Position numbers and translations under genes: made by a program. Source: Loripinus fragilis (lineage: Eukaryota > Mollusca > Bivalvia > Lucinida > Lucinidae). Taken from it: DNA of 64,000 nt. Every line of letters begins with the position of its first letter. The first letter of the stretch is position 1. The stretch covers positions 1,674,001-1,738,000 of the forward strand of contig CAXHUL010000214.1 of NCBI GenBank assembly GCA_964019695.1, written 5' to 3'. Shown here piece by piece: positions 1 through 10,300 of this stretch. Under the pieces are notes generated by a model, which saw nothing but the letters and a program-made list of their open reading frames with translations, had not been told where the DNA came from and made no database searches.

Positions 1-381
1 AATACCTGTTTCTGTCTCATTGGGTTCTATTCTTGCAATACCTGTTTCTGTTTAATTGGGTTCTATTCTTGCAATACCTATTTCTGTCTCATTGGGTCCT
101 ATTCTTGCAATACCTATTTCTGTCTTATTGGGTTCTATTCTTGCAATACCTGTTTCTGTCTCATTGGGTTCTATTCTTGCAATACCTGTTTCTGTTTCAT
201 TGGGTTCTATTCTTGCAATACCTGTTTCTGTCTCATTAGGTTCTATTCTTGCAATACCTGTTTCTGTCTCATTGGGTTCTATTCTTACAATACCTGTTTC
301 TGTCTCATTAGGTTCTATTCTTGCAATACCTGTTTCTGTCTCATTAGGTTCTATTCTTGCAATACCTGTTTCTGTCTCATT

Positions 382-398
382 GGGTTTCATTTCTTGCA
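382..398 (+). repeat. 37-bp slip unit, GGGTTTCATTTCTTGC type
   Basis: A third +1 unit has the same net effect but a distinct sequence. It occurs only at 382, 19397 and 57934. The shared flanks identify the window start, about 18.97-20.44 kb and about 57.5-59.1 kb as copies of one ancestral block. Confidence 0.85.
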
Positions 399-852
399 AT
401 ACCTGTTTCTGTCTCATTGGGTTCTATTCTTACAATACCTGTTTCTGTCTCATTGGGTTCTATTCTTGCAATACCTGTTTCTGTCTCATTGGGTTCTATT
501 CTTGCAATACCTGTTTCTGTCTCATTGGGTCCTATTCTTGCAATACCTGTTTCTGTCTCATTGGGTTCTGTTCTTGCAATACCTATTTCTGTTTCATTTC
601 ATCTATTCTTGCAATACCTGTTTCTGTCTCATTGGGTTCTATTTCTGCAATACCTGTTTCTGTCTCTTTGGATTCTATTCTTGCAATACCTTTTTCTTTT
701 TCATTAGGTTCTATTCTTGCAATACCTGTTTCTGTTTCATTGGGTTCTATTCTTGCAATACCTGTTTCTGTCTCATTGGGTTCTATTCTTGCAATACCTG
801 TTTCTGTTTCATTGGGTTCTATTCTTACAATACCTGTTTCTGTCTCATTGGG

Positions 853-888
853 TTCTATTCTTGCAATACCTGTTTCTGTCTCATTGGG
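853..888 (+). repeat. Representative consensus 36-bp unit
   Basis: This copy matches the majority base at every position. It starts TTCTATTC, continues GCAATACCTG and ends TCTCATTGGG. Because 36 is divisible by three, each reading frame yields a 12-residue repeat. The three + frames read GSILAIPVSVSL, WVLFLQYLFLSH and GFYSCNTCFCLI. The one open - frame reads PNETETGIARIE, and the other two - frames each contain a stop per unit. The + strand of the consensus contains no ATG. Confidence 0.95.
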
Positions 889-1176
889 TTCTATTCTTGC
901 AATACCTATTTCTGTCTCATTGGGTCCTTTTCTTGCAATACATGTTTCTGTTTCATTGGGTTCTATTCTTGTAATACCTGTTTCTGTTTCATTGGGTTCT
1001 ATTCTTGCAATACCTGCTTCTGTTTCATTGGGTTCTATTCTTGCAATACCTGTTTCTGTCTCATTGGGTTTTATTCTTACAATACCTGTTTCTGTCTCAT
1101 TGGGTTCTATTCTTGCAATACCTGTTTCTGTCTCATTGGGTTCTATTCTTGCAATACCTGTTTCTGTCTCATTGGG

Positions 1177-1356
1177 TCCTATTCTTGCAATACCTGTTTC
1201 TGTCTCATTGGGTTCTGTTCTTGCAATACCTATTTCTGTTTCATTTCATTCTATTCTTGCAATACCTGTTTCTGTCTCATTGGGTTCTATTTCTGCAATA
1301 CCTGTTTTTGTCTCTTTGGATTCTATTCTTGCAATACCTTTTTCTTTTTCATTAGG
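1177..1356 (+). repeat. Five-unit marker cassette (representative of about 77 copies)
   Basis: Five consecutive variant units travel together: GGGTCCTATTC; then GTTCTTGCAATACCTATTTC with CATTTCATT; then CTATTTCTGCAATACC; then TCTCTTTGGATTC; then CCTTTTTCTTTTTCATTAGG. Other copies end (at the TAG of CATTAGG) near 707, 3047, 3695, 5640, 6252, 7550, 8918, 9423, 10179, 12124, 12736, 14034, 14646, 15258, 15582, 17382, 17634, 18426, 19074, 19723, 20443, 21200, 21561, 22066, 22711, 24656, 25268, 26888, 28186, 28798, 29267, 29591, 30960, 31680, 32400, 33157, 33518, 34023, 34671, 36616, 37228, 38849, 40147, 41984, 43821, 44433, 44901, 45225, 46449, 47241, 47889, 48609, 51059, 51671, 52139, 52463, 53687, 54479, 55127, 55955, 56747, 57611, 58259, 58979, 60816, 61609, 62509, 63301 and 63949. 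Some copies lack the first one or two units. Spacing is a multiple of 36, or one more, and is commonly 612, 648 or 720 bp. Confidence 0.85.
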
Positions 1357-4300
1357 TTCTATTCTTGCAATACCTGTTTCTGTCTCATTGGGTTCTATTC
1401 TTGCAATACCTGTTTCTGTCTCATTGGGTTCTATTCTTGCAATACCTGTTTCTGTTTCATTGGGTTCTATTCTTGCAATACCTGTTTCTGTCTCATTGGG
1501 TTCTATTCTTGCAATACCTGTTTCTGTCTCATTGGGTTCTATTCTTGCAATACCTATTTCTGTCTCATTGGGTCCTATTCTTGCAATACCTGTTTCTGTT
1601 TCATTGGGTTCTATTCTTGTAATACCTGTTTCTGTTTCATTGGGTTCTATTCTTGCAATACCTGTTTCTGTTTCATTTGGTTCTATTCTTGCAATACCTG
1701 TTTCTGTCTCATTGGGTTATATTCTTGCAATACCTGTTTCTGTTTCACTGGGTTCTATTCTTTAATACCTGTTTCTGTCTCATTGGGTTCTATTCTTGCA
1801 ATACCTGTTTCTGTCTCATTGGGTTCTATTCTTGCAATACCTGTTTCTGTTTCATTGGGTTCTATTCTTGTAATACGTGTTTCTGTTTCATTGGGTTCTA
1901 TTCTTGCAATACCTGTTTCTGTTTCATTGGGTTCTATTCTAACAATACCTGTTTCTGTCTCATTGGGTTCTATCTTGCAATACCTGTTTCTGTCTCATTG
2001 GGTTCTATTCTTGCAATACCTGTTTCTGTCTCATTGGGTTCTATTCTTGCAATACCTGATTCTGTCTCATTGGGTTCTATTCTTGCAATACCTGTTTCTG
2101 TTTCATTGGGTTCTATTCTTGCAATACCTTTTTCTTTTTCATTAGGTTCTATTCTTGCAATACCTGTTTCTGTCTCATTGGGTTCTATTCTTGCAATACC
2201 TGTTTCTGTCTCATTGGGTTCTATTCTAACAATACCTGTTTCTGTCTCATTGGGTTCTATTCTTGCAATACCTGTTTCTGTCTCATTGGGTTCTATTCTT
2301 GCAATACCTGTTTCTGTTTCATTGGGTTCTATTCTTGCAATACCTTTTTCTTTTTCATTAGGTTCTATTCTTGCAATACCTGTTTCTGTTTCATTGGGTT
2401 CTATTCTTGCAATACCTGTTTCTGTTTCATTTCAATCTATTCTTGCAATACCTGTTTCTGTCTCATTGGGTTCTATTCTTGCAATACCTGTTTCTGTCTC
2501 ATTGTGTTCTATTCTTGCAATACCTGTTTCTGTCTCAAATGGGTTCTATTCTTGCAATACCTGTTTCTTTCTCATTGGGTTCTGTTCTTGCAATACCTAT
2601 TTCTGTTTCATTTCATTCTATTCTTGCATTACCTGTTTCTGTCTCATTGGGTTCTATTTCTGCAATACCTGTTTCTGTCTCTTTGGATTCTATTCTTGCA
2701 ATACCTGTTTCTGTTTCATTGGGTTCTATTCTTGCAATACCTGTTTCTGTCTCATTGGGTTCTATTCTTGCAATACCTGTTTCTGTCTCATTGGGTTCTA
2801 TTCTTGCAATACCTGTTTCTGTCTCATTTCGGTTCTATTCTTGCAATACCTTTTTCTGTCTCATTGGGTCCTATTCTTGCAATACCTGTTTCTGTCTCAT
2901 TGGGTTCTGTTCTTGCAATACCTATTTCTGTTTCATTTCATTCTATTCTTGCAATACCTGTTTCTGTCTCATTGGGTTCTATTTCTGCAATACCTGTTTC
3001 TGCCTCTTTGGATTCTATTCTTGCAATACCTTTTTCTTTTTCATTAGGTTCTATTCTTGCAATACCTGTTTCTGTTTCATTGGGTTCTATTCTTGCAATA
3101 CCTGTTTCTGTCTCATTGGGTTCTATTCTTGCAATACCTGTTTCTGTTTCATTGGGTTCTTTTCTTGCAATACCTGTTTCTGTCTCATTGGGTTCTATTC
3201 TTGCAATACCTGTTTCTGTCTCATTGGGTTCTATTCTTGCAATACCTATTTCTGTCTCATTGGGTCCTATTCTTGCAATACCTGTTTCTGCTTCATTGGG
3301 TTCTATTCTTGTAATACCTGTTTCTGTTTCATTGGGTTCTATTCTTGCAATACCTGTTTCTGTTTCATTGGGTTCTATTCTTGCAATACTTGTTTCTGTC
3401 TCATTGGGTTCTATTCTTGCAATAACTGTTTCTGTCTCATTGGGTTCTATTCTTGCAATACCTGTTTCTGTCTCATTGGGTTCTATTCTTGCAATACCTG
3501 TTTCTGTCTCATTGGGTTCTGTTCTTGCAATACCTGTTTCTGTCTCATTGGGTTCTGTTCTTGCAATACCTTTTTCTGTTTCATTTCATTCTATTCTTGC
3601 AATACCTGTTTCTTTCTCATTGGGTTCTATTTCTGCAACACCTGTTTCTGTCTCTTTGGATTCTATTCTTGCAATACCTTTTTCTTTTTCATTAGGTTCT
3701 ATTCTTGCAATACCTGTTTCTGTTTCATTGGGTTCTATTCTTGCAATACCTGTTTCTGTCTTATTGGGTTCTATTCTTGCAATACCTGTTTCTGTCTCAT
3801 TGGGTTCTATTCTTGCAATACCTGTTTCTGTCTCATTAGGTTCTATTCTTGCAATACCTGTTTCTGTCTCATTGGGTTCTATTCTTGCAATACCTGTTTC
3901 TGTCTCATTGGGTTCTATTCTTGCAATACCTGTTTCTGTCTCATTGGGCTCTATTCTTGCAATACCTGTTTCTGTCTCATTGGGTCCTATTCTTGCAATA
4001 CATGTTTCTGTCTCATTGGGTTCTGTTCTTGCAATACCTGTTTCTGTCTCATTGGGTTCTATTCTTGCAATACCTGTTTCTGTTTTATTGGGTTCTGTTC
4101 TTGCAATACCTGTTTCTGTCTCATTGGGTTCTATTCTTGCAATACCTGTTTCTGTCTCATTGGGTCCTATTCTTGCAATACCTGTTTCTGTTTCATTGGG
4201 TTCTATTCTTGCAATACCTGTTTCTGTCTCATTGGGTTCTATCCTTGCAATACCTGTTTCTGTTTTATTGGGTTCTGTTCTTGCAATACCTGTTTCTGTC

Positions 4301-4810
4301 TTATTGGGTTCTATTCTTGCAATACCTGTTTCTGTCTCATTGGGTTCTATTTCTGCAATACCTGTTTCTGTCTCTTTGGATTTAATTCTTGCAATACCTT
4401 TTTCTTTTCATTAGGTTCTATTCTTGCAATACCTGTTTCTGTTTCATTGGGTTCTATTCTTGCAATACCTGTTTCTGTCTCATTGGGTTCTATTCTTGCA
4501 ATACCTGTCTCTGTTTCATTGGGTTCTATTCTTGCAATACCTGTTTCTGTCTCATTGGGTTCTATTCTTGCAATACCTGTTTCTGTCTCATTGGGTTCTG
4601 TTCTTGCAATACCTGTTTCTGTCTTATTGGGTTCTATTCTTGCAATACCTGTTTCTGTCTCATTGGGTTCTATTCTTGCAATACCTGTTTCTGTCTCATT
4701 GGGTTCTGTTCTTGCAATACCTGTTTCTGTCTTATTGGGTTCTATTCTTGCAATACCTGTTTCTGTCTCATTGGGATCTATTCTTGCAATACCTGTTTCT
4801 GTTTCACTGG

Positions 4811-4820
4811 GTTTCTCTTC
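4811..4820 (+). repeat. 37-bp slip unit, GTTTCTCTTC type
   Basis: One extra base in this unit makes it 37 bp and shifts every downstream reading frame. The identical slip recurs at 6721, 11295, 13205, 20912, 23827, 25737, 27357, 32869, 35787, 37697, 39318 and 59304. Offsets between sites match the segmental duplications (1,910, 6,484, 11,960 and 11,961 bp), so the slip arose once or a few times and was copied with its HOR. On the - strand it converts the PNETETGIARIE frame into a short tail ending IARRETQ and then a stop. Confidence 0.9.
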
Positions 4821-5296
4821 TTGCAATACCTGTTTCTGTCTCATTGGGTTCTATTCTTGCAATACCTGTTTCTGTCTCATTGGGTTCTGTTCTTGCAATA
4901 CCTGTTTCTGTCTCATTGGGTTCTATTCTTGCAATACCTGTTTCTGTCTCATTGGGTTCTGTTCTTGCAATACCTATTTCTGTCTTATTGGGTTCTATTC
5001 TTGCAATACCTGTTTCTGTCTCATTGGGTTCTATTCTTGCAATACCTGTTTCTGTCTCATTGGGTTCTGTTCTTGCAATACCTGTTTCTGTCTTATTGGG
5101 TTCTATTCTTGCAATACCTGTTTCTGTCTCATTGGGTTCTATTCTTGCAATACCTGTTTCTGTTTCATTGGGTTCTATTCTTGCAATACCTGTTTCTGTC
5201 TCATTGGGTTCTATTCTTGCAATACCTGTTTCTGTCTCATTGGGTTCTGTTCTTGCAATACCTGTTTCTGTCTCATTGGGTTCTATTCTTGCAATA

Positions 5297-5316
5297 CCTC
5301 TATCTATTTCATTGAG
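5297..5316 (+). repeat. Divergent marker unit, CTCTATCTATTTCATTGAG type
   Basis: This is the most diverged recurring unit, changed at several positions in its second half. The same unit ends near 7225, 11799, 13709, 16734, 24331, 26241, 27861, 30635, 36291, 38201, 39822, 41659, 43496, 46125, 48141, 48897, 50734, 53363, 55300 and 59880. It occurs about once per larger HOR, and its spacing gives the HOR lengths directly: 1,910 bp (5315 to 7225 and 24331 to 26241), 1,620 bp (26241 to 27861) and 1,837 bp (39822 to 41659 to 43496). On the - strand it reads LNEIDRGIARIE, so it stays open in that frame. Confidence 0.85.
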
Positions 5317-5460
5317 TTCTATTCTTGCAATACCTGTTTCTGTTTCATTGGGTTCTATTCTTGCAATACCTGTTTCTGTTTCATTGGGTTCTATTCTTGC
5401 AATACCTGTTTCTGTCTCATTGGGTTCTATTCTTGCAATACCTGTTTCTGTCTCATTGGG

Positions 5461-5473
5461 TTCTATTTCTTGC
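5461..5473 (+). repeat. 37-bp slip unit, TTCTATTTCTTGC type
   Basis: A second class of +1 unit has an extra T. It recurs at 7371, 11945, 13855, 24477, 28007, 30781, 36437, 39968, 41805, 43642, 49043, 50880 and 60026. In the 1,910-bp HOR it follows the GTTTCTCTTC slip by 650 bp, which explains why that HOR is 53 units plus 2 bp. The 1,837-bp HOR carries only this slip and is 51 units plus 1 bp. On the - strand the insertion removes the stop normally following MRQKQVLQE, joining that frame to the PNETETGIARIE frame. Confidence 0.9.
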
Positions 5474-7380
5474 AATACCTGTTTCTGTCTCATTGGGTTT
5501 TGTTCTTGCAATACCTATTTCTGTTTCATTTCATTCTATTCTTGCAATACCTGTTTCTGTCTCATTGGGTTCTATTTCTGCAATACCTGTTTCTGTCTCT
5601 TTGGATTCTATTCTTGCAATACCTTTTTCTTTTTCATTAGGTTCTATTCTTGCAATACCTGTTTCTGTTTCATTGGGTTCTATTCTTGCAATACCTGTTT
5701 CTGTCTCATTGGGTTCTATTCTTGCAATACCTGTTTCTGTTTCATTGGGTTCTATTCTTGCAATACCTGTTTCTGTCTCATTGGGTTCTATTCTTGCAAT
5801 ACCTGTTTCTGTCTCATTGGGTTCTATTCTTGCAATACCTATTTCTGTCTCATTGGGTCCTATTCTTGCAATACCTGTTTCTGTTTCATTGGGTTCTATT
5901 CTTGTAATACCTGTTTCTGTTTCAATGGGTTCTATTCTTGCAATACCTGTTTCTGTTTCATTGGGTTCTATTCTTGCAATACCTGTTTCTGTCTCATTGG
6001 GTTCTATTCTTGCAATACCTGTTTCTGTCTCATTGGGTTCTATTCTTGCAATACCTGTTTCTGTCTCATTGGGTCCTATTCTTGCAATACCTGTTTCTGT
6101 CTCATTGGGTTCTGTTCTTGCAATACCTATTTCTGTTTCATTTCATTCTATTCTTGCAATACCTGTTTCTGTCTCATTGGGTTCTATTTCTGCAATACCT
6201 GTTTCTGTCTCTTTGGATTCTATTCTTGCAATACCTTTTTCTTTTTCATTAGGTTCTATTCTTGCAATACCTGTTTCTGTTTCATTTGGTTCTATTCTTG
6301 CAATACCTGTTTCTGTCTCATTGGGTTCTATTCTTGCAAAACCTGTTTCTGTCTCATTGGGTTCTATTCTTGCAATACCTGTTTCTGTCTCATTAGGTTC
6401 TATTCTTGCAATACCTGTTTCTGTCTCATTGGGTTCTATTCTTGCAATACCTGTTTCTGTTTCATTGGGTTCTAATCTTGCAATACCTGTTTCTGTCTCA
6501 TTGGGTTCTATTCTTGCAATACCTGTTTCTGTCTCATTGGGTCCTATTCTTGCAATACCTGTTTCTGTCTCATTGGGTTCTGTTCTTGCAATACCTATTT
6601 CTGTTTCATTTCATTCTATTCTTGCAATACCTGTTTCTGTTTCATTGGGTTCTAATCTTGCAATACCTGTTTCTGTCTCATTGGGTTCTATTCTTGCAAT
6701 ACCTGTTTCTGTTTCATTGGGTTTCTCTTCTTGCAATACCTGTTTCTGTCTCATTGGGTTCTATTCTTGCAATACCTGTTTCTGTCTCATTGGGTTCTGT
6801 TCTTGCAATACCTGTTTCTGTCTCATTGGATTCTATTCTTGCAATACCTGTTTCTGTCTCATTGGGTTCTGTTCTTGCAATACCTATTTCTGTCTTATTG
6901 GGTTCTATTCTTGCAATACCTGTTTCTGTCTCATTGGGTTCTATTCTTGCAATACCTGTTTCTGTCTCATTGGGTTCTGTTCTTGCAATACCTGTTTCTG
7001 TCTTATTTGGTTCTATTCTTGCAATACCTGTTTCTGTTTCATTGGGTTCTATTCTTGCAATACCTGTTTCTGTTTCATTGGGTTCTATTCTTGCAATACC
7101 TGTTTCTGTCTCATTGGGTTCTATTCTTGCAATACCTGTTTCTGTCTCATTGGGTTCTGTTCTTGCAATACCTGTTTCTGTCTCATTGGGTTCTATTCTT
7201 GCAATACCTCTATCTATTTCATTGAGTTCTATTCTTGCAATACCTGTTTCTGTTTCATTGGGTTCTATTCTTGCAATACCTGTTTCTGTTTCATTGGGTT
7301 CTATTCTTGTAATACCTGTTTCTGTCTCATTGGGTTCTATTCTTGCAATACCTGTTTCTGTCTCATTGGGTTCTATTTCT

Positions 7381-10300
7381 TGCAATACCTGTTTCTGTCT
7401 CATTGGGTTCTGTTCTTGCAATACCTATTTCTGTTTCATTTCATTCTATTCTTGCAATACCTGTTTCTGTCTCATTGGGTTCTATTTCTGCAATACCTGT
7501 TTCTGTCTCTTTGGATTCTATTCTTGCAATACCTTTTTCTTTTTCATTAGGTTCTATTCTTGCAATACCTGTTTCTGTCTCATTGGGTTCTATTCTTGCA
7601 ATACCTGTTTCTGTCTCATTGGGTTCTATTCTTGCAATACCTGTTTCTGTTTCATTGGGTTCTATTCTTGCAATACCTGTTTCTGTCTCATTGGGTTCTA
7701 TTCTTGCAATACCTGTTTCTGTCTCATTGGGTTCTATTCTTGCAATACCTATTTCTGTCTCATTGGGTCCTATTCTTGCAATACCTGTTTCTGTTTCATT
7801 GGGTTCTATTCTTGTAATACCTGTTTCTGTTTCATTGGGTTCTATTCTTGCAATACCTGTTTCTGTTTCATTTGGTTCTATTCTTGCAATACCTGTTTCT
7901 GTCTCATTGGGTTATATTCTTGCAATACCTGTTTCTGTTTCACTGGGTTCTATTCTTTAATACCTGTTTCTGTCTCATTGGGTTCTATTCTTGCAATACC
8001 TGTTTCTGTCTCATTGGGTTCTATTCTTGCAATACCTGTTTCTGTTTCATTGGGTTCTATTCTTGTAATACGTGTTTCTGTTTCATTGGGTTCTATTCTT
8101 GCAATACCTGTTTCTGTTTCATTGGGTTCTATTCTAACAATACCTGTTTCTGTCTCATTGGGTTCTATTCTTGCAATACCTGTTTCTGTCTCATTGGGTT
8201 CTATTCTTGCAATACCTGTTTCTGTCTCATTGGGTTCTATTCTTGCAATACCTGATTCTGTCTCATTGGGTTCTATTTTTGCAATACCTGTTTCTGTTTC
8301 ATTGGGTTCTATTCTTGCAATACCTTTTTCTTTTTCATTAGGTTCTATTCTTGCAATACCTGTTTCTGTCTCATTGGGTTCTATTCTTGCAATACCTGTT
8401 TCTGTCTCATTGGGTTCTATTCTAACAATACCTGTTTCTGTCTCATTGGGTTCTATTCTTGCAATACCTGTTTCTGTCTCATTGGGTTCTATTCTTGCAA
8501 TACCTGTTTCTGTTTCATTGGGTTCTATTCTTGCAATACCTTTTTCTTTTTCATTAGGTTCTATTCTTGCAATACCTGTTTCTGTTTCATTGGGTTCTAT
8601 TCTTGCAATACCTGTTTCTGTTTCATTTCAATCTATTCTTGCAATACCTGTTTCTGTCTCATTGGGTTCTATTCTTGCAATACCTGTTTCTGTCTCATTG
8701 TGTTCTATTCTTGCAATACCTGTTTCTGTCTCAAATGGGTTCTATTCTTGCAATACCTGTTTCTTTCTCATTGGGTTCTGTTCTTGCAATACCTATTTCT
8801 GTTTCATTTCATTCTATTCTTGCATTACCTGTTTCTGTCTCATTGGGTTCTATTTCTGCAATACCTGTTTCTGTCTCTTTGGATTCTATTCTTGCAATAC
8901 CTTTTTCTTTTTCATTAGGTTCTATTCTTGCAATACCTGTTTCTGTTTCATTGGGTTCTATTCTTGCAATACCCGTTTCTGTCTCATTGGGTTCTATTCT
9001 TGCAATACCTGTTTCTGTCTCATTGGGTTCTGTTCTTGCAATACCTGTTTCTGTCTTATTGGATTCTTTTCTTGCAATACCTGTTTCTGTTTCATTGGGT
9101 TCTATTCTTGCAATACCTGTTTCTGTCTCATTGGGTTCTATTCTTGCAATACCTGTTTCTGTCTCATTGGGTTCTATTCTTGCAATACCTGTTTCTGTCT
9201 CATTTCGGTTCTATTCTTGCAATACCTTTTTCTGTCTCATTGGGTCCTATTCTTGCAATACCTGTTTCTGTCTCATTGGGTTCTGTTCTTGCAATACCTA
9301 TTTCTGTTTCATTTCATTCTATTCTTGCAATACCTGTTTCTGTCTCATTGGGTTCTATTTCTGCAATACCTGTTTCTGCCTCTTTGGATTCTATTCTTGC
9401 AATACCTTTTTCTTTTTCATTAGGTTCTATTCTTGCAATACCTGTTTCTGTTTCATTGGGTTCTATTCTTGCAATACCTGTTTCTGTCTCATTGGGTTCT
9501 ATTCTTGCAATACCTGTTTCTGTTTCATTGGGTTCTTTTCTTGCAATACCTGTTTCTGTCTCATTGGGTTCTATTCTTGCAATACCTGTTTCTGTCTCAT
9601 TGGGTTCTATTCTTGCAATACCTGTTTCTGTTTCATTGGGTTCTTTTCTTGCAATACCTGTTTCTGTCTCATTGGGTTCTATTCTTGCAATACCTGTTTC
9701 TGTCTCATTGGGTTCTATTCTTGCAATACCTATTTCTGTCTCATTGGGTCCTATTCTTGCAATACCTGTTTCTGCTTCATTGGGTTCTATTCTTGTAATA
9801 CCTGTTTCTGTTTCATTGGGTTCTATTCTTGCAATACCTGTTTCTGTTTCATTGGGTTCTATTCTTGCAATACTTGTTTCTGTCTCATTGGGTTCTATTC
9901 TTGCAATAACTGTTTCTGTCTCATTGGGTTCTATTCTTGCAATACCTGTTTCTGTCTCATTGGGTTCTATTCTTGCAATACCTGTTTCTGTCTCATTGGG
10001 TTCTGTTCTTGCAATACCTGTTTCTGTCTCATTGGGTTCTGTTCTTGCAATACCTTTTTCTGTTTCATTTCATTCTATTCTTGCAATACCTGTTTCTTTC
10101 TCATTGGGTTCTATTTCTGCAACACCTGTTTCTGTCTCTTTGGATTCTATTCTTGCAATACCTTTTTCTTTTTCATTAGGTTCTATTCTTGCAATACCTG
10201 TTTCTGTTTCATTGGGTTCTATTCTTGCAATACCTGTTTCTGTCTTATTGGGTTCTATTCTTGCAATACCTGTTTCTGTCTCATTGGGTTCTATTCTTGC

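Larger units (their letters stand above)
1..1190 (+). repeat. Partial HOR block, copy of 19.0-20.4 kb
   Basis: Variant order from the 37-bp unit at 382 onward matches the block at 19397, offset about 19,015. The cassette ending at 707 matches 19723, and 717-974 matches 19733-19990. The next cassette (1355 against 20443) shows a two-unit difference. A third copy lies at about 57.5-59 kb. A private 1-bp deletion in the CATTTCATC unit near 602 shifts the frame in this copy only. The block is cut by the window edge. Confidence 0.7.
1191..7380 (+). repeat. Segmental tandem duplication A, copy 1
   Basis: Variant markers in this interval recur in the same order in the next block, at offset 6,195 up to about 1,970, 6,196 to about 2,700, 6,376 to about 3,400, and 6,484 after that. 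The jumps of 180 and 108 bp are exactly 5 and 3 units. Shared private marks include a TAATACGTG unit (CpG at 1876 and 8071), a -1 unit TTCTTTAATACC (about 1761 and 7956), CTCAAATGGG (about 2536 and 8732) and TTTCGGTTC (2828 and 9204). Confidence 0.85.
4811..7880 (+). repeat. 1,910-bp HOR, one and a half tandem copies
   Basis: The marker order from 4811 to about 5960 (slip unit, CTCTATCT unit, second slip, cassette, GTAATACC unit) repeats from 6721 to about 7880 at a constant offset of 1,910 bp, or 53 units plus 2 bp. The two extra bases are the two 37-bp slips. The same pair is copied at 11295 and 13205 by duplication A. Related pairs begin at 23827/25737 and 35787/37697. Confidence 0.85.
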
